From Sphingobacterium multivorum (GTDB lineage Bacteria; Bacteroidota; Bacteroidia; Sphingobacteriales; Sphingobacteriaceae), in contig NZ_CP154261.1 in assembly GCF_039511225.1 (NCBI RefSeq), positions 5,704,001 to 5,768,000 of the forward strand: a stretch of 64,000 bases of DNA. The letters are read 5' to 3'. Below, piece after piece: positions 27,752 through 36,035 of this stretch. Every line of letters begins with the position of its first letter. The first letter of the stretch is position 1. Below the pieces are notes generated by a model that was given only the letters and a program-made list of their open reading frames with translations, searched no databases and was not told the origin of the DNA. The position numbers were made by a program, and so were the translations under genes.

Positions 27752-27970
27752 TTATAGTACTATCTTTTTTTCCAGCCTCCTTCTATAACAAAAGCCGTCG
27801 CAACCGATAGCATCTGCTATAGATCCAGTAAAAAGGATACCAATTATACTCAGCAAAATGGCTATATTAAAATAAACCGAAAACACCCGTTCCAACATTT
27901 CTGTAGGCACACAACAGATCACTTTACCAAAAAATAAGCAGGATGCAGACCCATTTCCAGCGTATTCCAT
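27752..27970 (-). CDS. Possible small membrane protein
   Basis: A 72-residue ORF with one hydrophobic segment (FNIAILLSIIGILFTG, about 34-50) and several Cys. No homolog family was recognised. It has no clear promoter and could be chance, but the region is otherwise empty. The tRNA-Gly terminator would also end transcription from this side. Confidence 0.25.
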   Translation of the reverse strand: MEYAGNGSASCLFFGKVICCVPTEMLERVFSVYFNIAILLSIIGILFTGSIADAIGCDGFCYRRRLEKKIVL

Positions 27971-28144
27971 AAAGCAGGAATATGCTAATACAAAGAGACA
28001 GTCCTATCTATTTGTCGATAGGGGTCTTAACAAGAAAATAAGCGAAGACACTATAAACCCAAGGTTTGTAAGCGTAAGTGGTAGATAAAGACATGTACAT
28101 GGTCGTACAAAACACAAAAAGATCGCGCAGATCCTACTGTTTCT

Positions 28145-28185
28145 ATAAAAAGGGCGTTCACCGCATGGGTAAACGCCCTTTTTAT
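28145..28185 (-). terminator. Terminator of the suf operon
   Basis: A 14-bp stem with an AGGGCGTT/AACGCCCT core (28145-28158, 28172-28185), A/T ends and a 13-nt loop, 23 bp past the sufD stop. Confidence 0.88.
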
Positions 28186-28208
28186 AAGCTATATGATCCT
28201 AAATGGAT

Positions 28209-29516
28209 TTAATTTGTTCTTAGACTTTCTTCTACAAGCTCTTCAACATATTTGCGAACAACTTCATTAGAGAAACGTGTCGTTACGTCAAATGCAAATG
28301 CGTGTACCAACAGGATACGGGCGGACTCTTCGCCAATCCCTCTTGCTCTCAGATAAAACAGCGCTTCATTATCAAACTGACCGATGGTACACCCGTGTGA
28401 ACATTTTACGTCATCGGCAAAGATCTCCAATTGTGGTTTGGTATAAACCGCCGAATTGTCCGACATCAACATATTATTGTTCTGTTGAAAAGCATTCGTT
28501 TTCTGCGCATCCTCGCGCACAAAGATTTTTCCATTGAAAACCGCAACGGACTTGTCCTGTGTAATATTTTTATACCATTCATAAGACTCACAATGTGGTT
28601 TCAGGTGGTCTACGATAGTATGGTTATCGACCAATTGATCAGCAGCCGTTAAGTTGATTCCATATAAATGGCTCTCCACATGCTCGGCATCCAAACGGAC
28701 ATTGATATTGTTACGGATAAACGAAGCGCCTGGAAAATTACAGTTGTAATTATTGTAAAGGCTGTATTTTTCTTGGTATACCTCTGTATGATTAAAGTAA
28801 CGGCTTACAGATTCCGCGAGCTGCAAATAATAATGTTGCACTTTAGCATTCTCTTTGACGATAATCTCAGAGACCTTATTGTGTACATTATTTGCGGTGC
28901 CCTCTGCAGTAATAAAGCTTTCGATCAATTCAAGCTCTGCATTTGGCTCGACAACGATCAAATTACGTGTTTGTGCAAAGAAATCCTCTTTCCCTGTAGC
29001 GACATGAATAATCTGTATTGGTTTATCAAGTACAACTCCCTTTTTCAAATGGATAAAAACACCATTGGTAAAAGCAGCCGTATTCAATGCGACCATAATA
29101 TTGTCTGACTTATCTGCATATTTAGCAAAATGGGACTCAAATGCAGGCTCTGAAGCGGCTTCATCCATTGGAATAACCGACAGTCCCTTTACATCTTCTA
29201 ATTCACTTACCGCTAATACATATTGACCATTCACCAAAATAATGCGGTAGGCATCTAGCTGCGGAATCTCACCTGCACTAAAGTTTAAGCCTTCGATATC
29301 CACATCGACATCAAGCGCATAAGGCTTATTGATAATACTGTGGATGTTTGTATATTTCCATTCTTCATTCTTAACGGTGGGAAAGCCTGCTGCTTCGAAA
29401 CGCTCGAATGCAAGTTGGCGGGCCTCCACGAAAAACGAAGGTTCGTCTGAAACGCCTTGCTCTTTGAAAGCTCCCAACACTTGTTGAAGTAATGATTCTG
29501 AAACTAATGTACTCAT
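28209..29516 (-). CDS. sufD: Fe-S cluster assembly protein SufD
   Basis: A 435-residue SufD with the C-terminal SufBD beta-helix core. Conserved blocks include FAQTRNLIVVEPNAELELIESF, HNKVSEIIVKENAKVQHYYLQ and the C-terminal KCSHGCTIGQFDNEALFYLRARGI, whose His is the conserved SufD residue. It forms the SufBC2D scaffold with the two upstream genes. It is third and last in the operon; no sufS or sufE follows, because a terminator comes next. Confidence 0.96.
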   Translation of the reverse strand: MSTLVSESLLQQVLGAFKEQGVSDEPSFFVEARQLAFERFEAAGFPTVKNEEWKYTNIHSIINKPYALDVDVDIEGLNFSAGEIPQLDAYRIILVNGQYVLAVSELEDVKGLSVIPMDEAASEPAFESHFAKYADKSDNIMVALNTAAFTNGVFIHLKKGVVLDKPIQIIHVATGKEDFFAQTRNLIVVEPNAELELIESFITAEGTANNVHNKVSEIIVKENAKVQHYYLQLAESVSRYFNHTEVYQEKYSLYNNYNCNFPGASFIRNNINVRLDAEHVESHLYGINLTAADQLVDNHTIVDHLKPHCESYEWYKNITQDKSVAVFNGKIFVREDAQKTNAFQQNNNMLMSDNSAVYTKPQLEIFADDVKCSHGCTIGQFDNEALFYLRARGIGEESARILLVHAFAFDVTTRFSNEVVRKYVEELVEESLRTN

Positions 29517-29575
29517 GTTATTTTTTAATCAAATCGCCAAAATTCTCTTCTAATCCTATTTACTCAGGTAAAAGA

Positions 29576-30334
29576 TTAGGCGTTTTGTGTATCATATTCT
29601 TTTAACCAATCGTATCCTTTTTCTTCGAGCTCCAAAGCTAATTCTTTAGGTCCCGATTTCACGATACGGCCATTGTACAATACGTGAACAAAATCTGGAA
29701 CGATATAATCCAACAAACGTTGGTAGTGTGTAATAACAATAAAAGCATTGTCTTTAGAGCGCAATTGATTCACACCATTTGCAACGATACGAAGTGCATC
29801 GATATCCAAACCAGAATCTGTCTCATCCAAAATAGATAATTTCGGATTCAACATCGCTAATTGAAAAATTTCGTTACGCTTTTTCTCACCACCGGAGAAT
29901 CCTTCATTTAAAGAGCGGTTAGCCAAATTAGCTGAAAACTCAACCAATTTTTGCTTGTCTTTTACCATTTGTAAAAATTCCTTCGCTTCCATTGGAGGAA
30001 GGCCTTTATACTCACGAATATCATTTACAGCTGTTTTCAAGAAATTGATATTCGATACGCCCGGAATTTCCACAGGATATTGAAAAGCCAAAAACAGCCC
30101 TTCACGTGCGCGGTCCTCAGGAGAAAGATCCAATAAATCTACACCATCCAATAGTGCAGAACCTTCACTTACTTCATAGGATTCACGACCTGCCAATACG
30201 TTACCTAATGTACTTTTACCAGCACCGTTTGGTCCCATAATTGCATGAACTTCGCCAGCTTTTACTTCTAGGTTTAACCCTTTTAATATTTGTTTGTCTT
30301 CTACAGACGCATGTAAATTTTTAATGCTTAACAT
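29576..30334 (-). CDS. sufC: Fe-S cluster assembly ATPase SufC
   Basis: A 252-residue ABC-type ATPase. Walker A GPNGAGKST (about 35-43), signature FSGGEKKRNEI (about 145-155), Walker B SILDETDSGLD (about 168-178) and switch His in ITHYQRLL are all present. It powers conformational change in SufBC2D during cluster assembly in the cytoplasm. It lies 64 bp after sufB. Confidence 0.97.
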   Translation of the reverse strand: MLSIKNLHASVEDKQILKGLNLEVKAGEVHAIMGPNGAGKSTLGNVLAGRESYEVSEGSALLDGVDLLDLSPEDRAREGLFLAFQYPVEIPGVSNINFLKTAVNDIREYKGLPPMEAKEFLQMVKDKQKLVEFSANLANRSLNEGFSGGEKKRNEIFQLAMLNPKLSILDETDSGLDIDALRIVANGVNQLRSKDNAFIVITHYQRLLDYIVPDFVHVLYNGRIVKSGPKELALELEEKGYDWLKEYDTQNA

Positions 30335-30398
30335 TTTATTCGTATTGAGTATGGTGCAATGTAGCGTCTTAAACTACATTCCCAATGATTTTTTTTAT

Positions 30399-31850
30399 CT
30401 ATCCTACTGAACCTTCTAATGAAATTGCCAATAATTTTTGAGCCTCTACAGCAAACTCCATCGGCAATTGATTTAATACTTCCTTTGCATATCCGTTGAC
30501 AATTAAACCAACAGCTTTCTCAGAGTCTATACCCCGTTGATTCAAATAGAATACCTGATCTTCACCGATTTTGGAAGTAGTCGCCTCATGCTCTAATTTG
30601 GCCGTCTTATTTCTATTTTCGATATAAGGGAATGTATGCGCTCCACATTTATCACCGATCAATAAGGAATCACATTGTGTAAAGTTACGTGAGTTGTCGG
30701 CATTTGGACCGATTTTCACTAAACCTCTATAACTGTTGTGGCTCTTACCGGCAGAGATACCTTTAGAAATAATTTTAGATTTTGTGTTTTTACCCAAATG
30801 AACCATCTTCGTTCCTGTATCAGCTACCTGATGATTACGCGTCATGGCTACAGAGTAAAACTCGCCAATCGAGTTATCACCCTTTAAAATCACACCCGGG
30901 TATTTCCATGTAATTGCAGAACCAGTTTCTACCTGTGTCCAGGAGATTTTACTGTTATCACCCTTACAGATTCCACGCTTGGTTACAAAGTTATAAATAC
31001 CACCTTTTCCTTCTTTATCACCAGGGTACCAGTTTTGAACGGTAGAATATTTAATATCAGCATCGCGTTCGGCAATCAATTCAACCACTGCAGCATGCAG
31101 CTGGTTTTCATCACGCATAGGTGCAGTACATCCTTCCAAATAAGAAACATAAGCCCCCTCATCTGCAATGATCAACGTGCGTTCGAATTGCCCGGTATTC
31201 TGTGCATTGATACGGAAATAGGTAGACAATTCCATTGGACACCTTACTCCTTTTGGGACGTACACGAATGATCCATCGGAAAACACAGCCGAATTCAAGG
31301 CTGCATAAATGTTATCTGTTTGCGGAACAACCGTACCTAGATATTTCTTTACCAGGTCGGGATGCTCTTGCACAGCCTCACCAAATGAACAGAAAATAAC
31401 CCCCTGTTCTTTTAATTTCTCACGAAACGTTGTTTTGACGGATACAGAATCAAAGACAGCATCTACTGCCACCACTCCAGCCAAGATTTTCTGCTCATCC
31501 AAAGGAATCCCCAACTTTTCGAAAGTGGAAATCAACTCAGGGTCAACCTCATCCATCGAATTAAGCTGTGGTTTTGCTTTCGGGGCCGCATAGTAGGAAA
31601 TCTCTTGAAAATCAATTTCCGGAGCTTTGAAATTTTGCCAAGTAGGCATTCTTAACGTCAAGAAATGACGGAAAGCTTTTAATCTCCATTCCAATAGCCA
31701 TTCAGGTTCATTCTTTTTTGCCGAAATAAAACGAACCGTATCCTCAGTAAGGCCTTTGGCTGCAATTTCCATTTCGATATCTGTCGTGAACCCGTATTTA
31801 TATTCTTCGAGCTCCAGCTCTTTTAACAAATCGTCGTCTTTAGTACTCAT
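30399..31850 (-). CDS. sufB: Fe-S cluster assembly protein SufB
   Basis: A 483-residue SufB of normal length. Diagnostic blocks are YVPKGVRCPMELSTYFRIN, TLIIADEGAYVSYLEGCTAPMRDENQLHAAVVELIA and the C-terminal TFPYIENRNKTAKLEHEATTSKIGEDQVFYL with the conserved Glu. It is the cluster scaffold. It opens the sufBCD operon, with a TAACTTTG box about 60 bp upstream and a small GGAGG/CCTCC hairpin (31879-31895) in the leader. Confidence 0.97.
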   Translation of the reverse strand: MSTKDDDLLKELELEEYKYGFTTDIEMEIAAKGLTEDTVRFISAKKNEPEWLLEWRLKAFRHFLTLRMPTWQNFKAPEIDFQEISYYAAPKAKPQLNSMDEVDPELISTFEKLGIPLDEQKILAGVVAVDAVFDSVSVKTTFREKLKEQGVIFCSFGEAVQEHPDLVKKYLGTVVPQTDNIYAALNSAVFSDGSFVYVPKGVRCPMELSTYFRINAQNTGQFERTLIIADEGAYVSYLEGCTAPMRDENQLHAAVVELIAERDADIKYSTVQNWYPGDKEGKGGIYNFVTKRGICKGDNSKISWTQVETGSAITWKYPGVILKGDNSIGEFYSVAMTRNHQVADTGTKMVHLGKNTKSKIISKGISAGKSHNSYRGLVKIGPNADNSRNFTQCDSLLIGDKCGAHTFPYIENRNKTAKLEHEATTSKIGEDQVFYLNQRGIDSEKAVGLIVNGYAKEVLNQLPMEFAVEAQKLLAISLEGSVG

Positions 31851-31909
31851 ATTGCGCTCTCACGGTTTAACTAATTTGGGAGGGCTTCACCTCCGCACCT
31901 ATCGAACTG

Positions 31910-31917
31910 CAAAGTTA
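31910..31917 (-). promoter_or_regulatory. Putative -7 box of sufBCD
   Basis: The minus-strand TAACTTTG matches TAnnTTTG; the -33 position 20 nt upstream reads CTG, one base from TTG. The leader would be about 55 nt. No Fur- or IscR-like site was recognised. Confidence 0.5.
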
Positions 31918-32105
31918 CAATTTCAAAGCCAATAAAACAGCATTTAATAGCACCTTACGAAGGTATTTTTAATAAAAAAATGACATTTATCACTCCATTT
32001 CATTAAAATGAGCACATTTCAATCGATTATGACAGTCAAATGATTTTACATCAATTAAAACTATAACAAAATAACAACAATATAACTAAAATCTATTAAT
32101 CATCA

Positions 32106-32156
32106 ATAATTTTGTATATTTTTAAATTTCCAAATATAATTTTGTATATTTACAAA
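32106..32156. promoter_or_regulatory. Repeated operator-like sites before the Lrp/AsnC gene
   Basis: ATAATTTTGTATATTT occurs twice, at 32106-32121 and 32136-32151, exactly 30 bp apart (about three helical turns). The second copy forms a perfect inverted repeat TTTGTA-TATT-TACAAA (32141-32156); the first is imperfect. Each copy also contains TAATTTTG, a possible -7 box. The arrangement suits autoregulation by the Lrp-type protein encoded 27 bp downstream. Confidence 0.6.
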
Positions 32157-32182
32157 TACTATTGATTATTAAGACTTAAGAT

Positions 32183-32653
32183 ATGCCCTTTGCACCGGAT
32201 AAAACAGATTTAAAAATTCTTAAACTATTACAAGAGAATGGTCGTATAACTAATTTGCAACTCGCATCTAGCATCGGACTATCTCCCGCACCAACCTTAG
32301 AGCGTGTGCGAAAACTGGAAAACTCAGGCTTCATCAAAAGTTACCATGCTTTTGTGGACGAGGAGAAACTGGGGCTTGGAATCAAATCGTTCATCCAGAT
32401 TTCGCTCGATTTTCATACACATAACGCTATACCTGAATTTGTCGCCGCTGTCAAAATGATACCAGAGGTAACCGAATGCCACCACGTCACCGGCAATTGT
32501 GATTTCATCCTCAAGGTTTACGTGAAAGATATCAAAGCTTATGAAGGCGTCATCATGGAAAAAATCTCTAAAATACCTTTTGTAAAGACATTCCAAACCA
32601 TGATGATTATGTCGACCAGTAAAAAAGAACCCATTATTCCTTTAGAATATTAA
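32183..32653 (+). CDS. Lrp/AsnC family transcriptional regulator
   Basis: A 156-residue regulator. The N-terminal winged helix (about 8-60, KILKLLQENGRITNLQLASSIGLSPAPTLERVRKLENSGFI) is followed by the RAM ligand-binding domain (about 70-145) with HHVTGNCDFILKVYVKD. These proteins respond to amino acids and often repress themselves; the 30-bp-spaced palindromic sites just upstream are good candidates. It is monocistronic. The targets cannot be read from sequence, although sufBCD lies divergent on the other side of the shared region. Confidence 0.93.
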   Translation: MPFAPDKTDLKILKLLQENGRITNLQLASSIGLSPAPTLERVRKLENSGFIKSYHAFVDEEKLGLGIKSFIQISLDFHTHNAIPEFVAAVKMIPEVTECHHVTGNCDFILKVYVKDIKAYEGVIMEKISKIPFVKTFQTMMIMSTSKKEPIIPLEY

Positions 32654-32800
32654 GCGACGGAATAAGCCCAATCAACAATATCATTACCGGAATCTTGCTC
32701 TTGGACGCATTTGCACCATGCGCCGATCACCGGCAATGATGTTTATCCAATTTGATGCGGGACCGCCCAGCACTTGGTAACGCTTAACCCAAGGTAAATC

Positions 32801-33475
32801 CTAAACCAAACGCCAGTCAATCGGGGTTTTACCATGTGCCGTCAAATACTGGTTTGCGCGTGAAAAATGCTTACTACCAAAAAAACCACGATAAACGGAC
32901 AACGGAGAGGGATGTACCGCCGTGAGAATAAGATGCTTTTTGGCATCAATAAGCACACTTTTCTTCTGGGCATAGCTTCCCCACAACAGAAATACCACAT
33001 GTTCACAACGCTCGGAAATAGCATGAATAATACTGTCCGTAAAAATCTCCCAGCCTTTCTTTTGATGAGAACCGGCCAAATGTGCCTGTACTGTCAAGGT
33101 TGCATTTAACAATAACACCCCCTGCTTAGCCCAAGACGTCAAATCGCCAGCATGCGGCTCAACAAAGCCAGAGATATCGTCCTGCAATTCCTTAAAAATA
33201 TTTTTTAAAGACGGGGGCAAGGCAATCCCTGCCGGAACTGAAAAAGACAGTCCATGTGCCTGCCCATCATTATGGTAAGGATCCTGCCCTAAAATAACGA
33301 CTTTCACCTGATCCAATGGCGTCAGCTTAAAAGCATTCATCACCAGACTTGCTGGCGGAAACACTTTCGTTTTCTGCCGCTCTGCTTGCACAAAAGAAGA
33401 CAGCTGTTTCATGTAGGGCTGGGCGAATAAAGGCTTCAGCACAGGGGCCCAAGAATCATCGTATTGCTTTTCCAT
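32801..33475 (-). CDS. ung: Uracil-DNA glycosylase
   Basis: A 224-residue family 1 UDG. The water-activating loop is GQDPYH (63-68, catalytic Asp65) and the leucine-intercalation loop is HPSPLSVYRGFFG (about 190). It removes uracil from DNA. The gene has a full-consensus promoter whose -7 box is only 4 nt from the ATG, implying a leaderless mRNA. No terminator was recognised downstream. Confidence 0.97.
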   Translation of the reverse strand: MEKQYDDSWAPVLKPLFAQPYMKQLSSFVQAERQKTKVFPPASLVMNAFKLTPLDQVKVVILGQDPYHNDGQAHGLSFSVPAGIALPPSLKNIFKELQDDISGFVEPHAGDLTSWAKQGVLLLNATLTVQAHLAGSHQKKGWEIFTDSIIHAISERCEHVVFLLWGSYAQKKSVLIDAKKHLILTAVHPSPLSVYRGFFGSKHFSRANQYLTAHGKTPIDWRLV

Positions 33476-33479
33476 AATT

Positions 33480-33510
33480 CAAACATAGACAAAGTTGCAT
33501 ATAAAGGCAA
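33480..33510 (-). promoter_or_regulatory. Promoter of ung
   Basis: Minus strand: TTG (33508-33510), 20-nt spacer, TATGTTTG (33480-33487). Only 4 nt lie between the -7 box and the ATG, so the transcript probably starts at or next to the start codon. Read on the plus strand, the spacer carries TTGCATATAAA, resembling the shared promoter family, but no TAnnTTTG follows. Confidence 0.75.
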
Positions 33511-33703
33511 ATTTATCCGGCGCCCCCCTCCTATTCCGCGATATTCCAAAGCAAGATGATTAGAAAACATTGCTTAATCTAAAAGCTGCGTTTTTCTGGA
33601 AAAACACATTTTTACAAAATAACAACCTGAACCTTTGCTTAAACGGTGAAATTAACGGATATTTGCAGAATTAAATTGAATACAAATATTTAAACAACGA
33701 TTT

Positions 33704-34243
33704 ATGTCAAATCTCGTTAGAATCATTATTTGCAGTGCATTGCTTATCGGAACAGTTGCCTTATTCTGGACCGGAAATTGGGGGTGGGGAATTTTAGGGA
33801 TCTTGATCACGATCTTAGGCTTCGTTACTGTATTTTTCCATGAATATATGCTGATTGCGCAATGGCATATGCGTAAACAAAATATGGCCGCAGCTGAAAA
33901 ATGGCTGGGTAAAATCACCAACTACGAAAAGCAATTGATCCCACAACAGCATGGTTACTACAACATGCTGATCGGACTGATCGAATCACAACGTGCACCT
34001 ATGCAATCTGAAAAATATTTTAAGAAAGCATTGTCTTTGGGTCTCCATATGGACCATAACATCGCCTTAGCAAAATTAAGCTTGGCTGGTGTCGCCATGG
34101 CGAAGCGCAATAAACGCGAAGCCGAAAAACTTCTTCAAGAAGCTAAAAAAGCAGATAAAAATAAGTTATTAGCTGATCAGATCAAAATGATGAAAGACCA
34201 GATGGGCATGATGGACAAACAACAGATCAGATACAATCGATAA
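33704..34243 (+). CDS. TPR-like membrane-anchored hypothetical protein
   Basis: A 179-residue protein. Two adjacent hydrophobic segments (about 5-22 and 28-45) anchor it, then a helical region (about 55-150) has TPR-like spacing (AAAEKWLGKI, SEKYFKKALSLGL, ALAKLSLAGVAMAKRNKREAEKLLQEA). The C-terminus is Met/Lys-rich. It probably binds proteins at the cytoplasmic face of the membrane (inference). It is monocistronic and ends at a very strong terminator. Confidence 0.72.
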   Translation: MSNLVRIIICSALLIGTVALFWTGNWGWGILGILITILGFVTVFFHEYMLIAQWHMRKQNMAAAEKWLGKITNYEKQLIPQQHGYYNMLIGLIESQRAPMQSEKYFKKALSLGLHMDHNIALAKLSLAGVAMAKRNKREAEKLLQEAKKADKNKLLADQIKMMKDQMGMMDKQQIRYNR

Positions 34244-34250
34244 TATAATC

Positions 34251-34286
34251 AAAAAAGCTTCGAAGTTATAACTTCGAAGCTTTTTT
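34251..34286 (+). terminator. Strong intrinsic terminator
   Basis: A 17-bp perfect inverted repeat (34251-34267, 34270-34286) with a GCTTCGAAGTT core and a run of eight T. The A-run on the other side makes it usable by the convergent minus-strand gene too. Confidence 0.93.
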
Positions 34287-34306
34287 TTGTCAAGAGCCAA
34301 AATCAA

Positions 34307-34771
34307 TTATTTCTTTAATGAAATAGGAACCTCCAAAAACTCCCCCTCTTCCGTACTGCTCTCAAAGACCAGTTTGATCATAACTGGTTTATCCGTTTTC
34401 TTCCAATCCTTTATAACGACCTGAATATCCACAGGCTTATCTTCTTCCAGCAAATAGTGTAGATAATTCTGCTTATCTTCAAATTTAACCAATACATTAC
34501 CCATCTGAATCGTTGAAAAGAAATGGGATTGTTTCTTCTGATCCAACACTTGCGTGGAAAAGGTGTTCATTTTATATTCCCGAGGATTCTTACTATACGA
34601 TATAGCAAACAAATTGATCACCAATTCATGCTTAGGCTCATCTACGTGAAATTCCTTTATATCGAATTGAATATCGTCAACAACCAGCAATGAATCTGCT
34701 GACTGCGCCTTTACAAACCCGCCTCCAAGGAAGAGCATCAAGACAACAACATATCGAAAAAAAACGTTCAT
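34307..34771 (-). CDS. Hypothetical secreted protein
   Basis: A 154-residue protein with a signal peptide (about 1-22, ending VKAQ). The mature part is beta-rich and charged, with no recognised domain. It lies between two terminators, so it is a separate transcription unit or relies on read-through from the DUF4293 gene. Confidence 0.65.
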   Translation of the reverse strand: MNVFFRYVVVLMLFLGGGFVKAQSADSLLVVDDIQFDIKEFHVDEPKHELVINLFAISYSKNPREYKMNTFSTQVLDQKKQSHFFSTIQMGNVLVKFEDKQNYLHYLLEEDKPVDIQVVIKDWKKTDKPVMIKLVFESSTEEGEFLEVPISLKK

Positions 34772-34789
34772 ATCATATTATATTTAAAA

Positions 34790-34810
34790 AAGCCACGATC
34801 TTCGTGGCTT
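34790..34810 (-). terminator. Terminator of the DUF4293 gene
   Basis: The stem AAGCCACGA/TCGTGGCTT (34790-34798, 34802-34810) has a 3-nt loop and a T-run on the minus strand. Confidence 0.88.
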
Positions 34811-34838
34811 TAACTATTATGGTGTTATTATTTTAAAA

Positions 34839-35321
34839 TTATGCACGCAACCGATCGGCAGACCGGATCAGCTTTTCATCTTTACGCACGCCTCCCATGG
34901 CTAACGCACAGAAAATAATCGCGATAGGCAACAAGAAGAATCCTACACCGATATTCCCAGCACCCAAAAATTGACCGACCGTAGCTAAATGAGTACTTGC
35001 AGAAGAGTAGAGCCATACTGCAAATAAGATAATTGCGACAACCTCTACCCAAATAAGCAAAAGTTGAACTTTACGCTGTTTAAATTTAAATATCGTGAAC
35101 AGGGGAAGCCCGCCTAATAATACGGTGGCCACAGTCTGGAGAATATAACCAAATCCCCCCTCGTGTACCGGCTGACCCGCAGCAACACTATACACACCGG
35201 TCACCTTCACATTCTTTCCTAAACCAACTAAATCGCTATAATTAACATAGGGAAATAGAAACAAGCCAAAAATGACTAATCCTGCTATCAGCAAATAAAC
35301 AGTTTGGATACGTTGAATCAT
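34839..35321 (-). CDS. DUF4293 family membrane protein
   Basis: A 160-residue protein with four transmembrane helices (about 7-24, 58-77, 87-106, 122-142), starting MIQRIQTVYLL, which is the DUF4293 signature. The family is confined largely to Bacteroidota and has no known function. Its promoter is nearly identical to those of fcl and murF. It ends at its own terminator. Confidence 0.88.
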   Translation of the reverse strand: MIQRIQTVYLLIAGLVIFGLFLFPYVNYSDLVGLGKNVKVTGVYSVAAGQPVHEGGFGYILQTVATVLLGGLPLFTIFKFKQRKVQLLLIWVEVVAIILFAVWLYSSASTHLATVGQFLGAGNIGVGFFLLPIAIIFCALAMGGVRKDEKLIRSADRLRA

Positions 35322-35342
35322 AGTTTAATTTTTGTATACCAA

Positions 35343-35374
35343 CAAACTTAGATAAATTGATTTTTATATGCAAT
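35343..35374 (-). promoter_or_regulatory. Promoter of the DUF4293 gene (shared promoter family)
   Basis: Minus strand: TTG (35371-35373), 20-nt spacer, TAAGTTTG (35343-35350). The spacer begins CATATAAAAA, and the whole 32 bp differs from the fcl element at one position. The leader would be about 15-20 nt. Confidence 0.82.
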
Positions 35375-35490
35375 ATTATTGCGTCCGAAAAACAATCAAC
35401 CTTAACGCTCTTTAAACAGCAAAACAATCAAACCCTATATTTTGTTGCATTTTTTTACACGATACCAAAGGGCTTCATTTTAGAAAGTTT

Positions 35491-35498
35491 TATCTTTG
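35491..35498 (+). promoter_or_regulatory. Putative -7 box of the NeuD-like gene
   Basis: TATCTTTG matches TAnnTTTG, 15 bp before the ATG at 35514. No TTG lies at -33. Its position argues against the longer TTG-initiated reading that begins inside the box. Confidence 0.5.
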
Positions 35499-35513
35499 CG
35501 AAAAAAAAATACC

Positions 35514-36035
35514 ATGTTATATATATACGGTGCAACTGCCCACGCAAAAACTGCAGTAGATGTAGCAGAAGATTTAGCAATTGAAATTGGTGGCCTTATC
35601 GACAAATCGCTACTCATTGAAGATGTATTCGATTATGAGGTTCAACTTCATCATCAAGTAAAAAGCACGGATGAAGATTTCTTTATTGCAGTCAAGAACC
35701 CAGGCCTTCGCCAACGGATTGTATCGGAAAATGCAGACTGGAATTACCAGACCCTCATCCATCCCAAAGCCTACGTATCAAAACGAGCAGAGATTGGTGA
35801 AGGAACCATTATCCTTCCCGGCGCATCCATCGCTCCCGATGTACAGATAGGCAACCATTGCGTTATCGCCGGTTCTGCCGTTATCGAAAGCAATACCATC
35901 ATCGAAGATTTCGTTAATATCGGACCAAATGTCTCGATCGGAGCAAACGTGCTCGTAGGCCGAGGTTCAGAAATTAAAGCAAATACACGGATCGAAGATG
36001 AAGAAACGATCCCAAAAGAGAGTATTATTGATTAA
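35514..36035 (+). CDS. NeuD/PglD-like sugar O-acyltransferase
   Basis: A 173-residue protein starting at the ATG at 35514 (MLYIYGATAHAKT). An N-terminal PglD-like nucleotide/sugar-binding half (about 1-85) precedes a left-handed beta-helix of hexapeptide repeats (about 90-165: AEIGEGTIILPGASIAPDVQIGN, IIEDFVNIGPNVSIG). Relatives transfer acetyl groups to amino sugars in surface glycans. It stands alone with no polysaccharide locus around it, so the acceptor is unknown. The stop abuts the convergent ABC transporter gene without a gap. Confidence 0.82.
   Translation: MLYIYGATAHAKTAVDVAEDLAIEIGGLIDKSLLIEDVFDYEVQLHHQVKSTDEDFFIAVKNPGLRQRIVSENADWNYQTLIHPKAYVSKRAEIGEGTIILPGASIAPDVQIGNHCVIAGSAVIESNTIIEDFVNIGPNVSIGANVLVGRGSEIKANTRIEDEETIPKESIID

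Noticed and set aside
28668..29108. 146-codon plus-strand ORF inside sufD
   Set aside because: It lies wholly within the conserved SufD frame on the other strand and has no recognisable domain.
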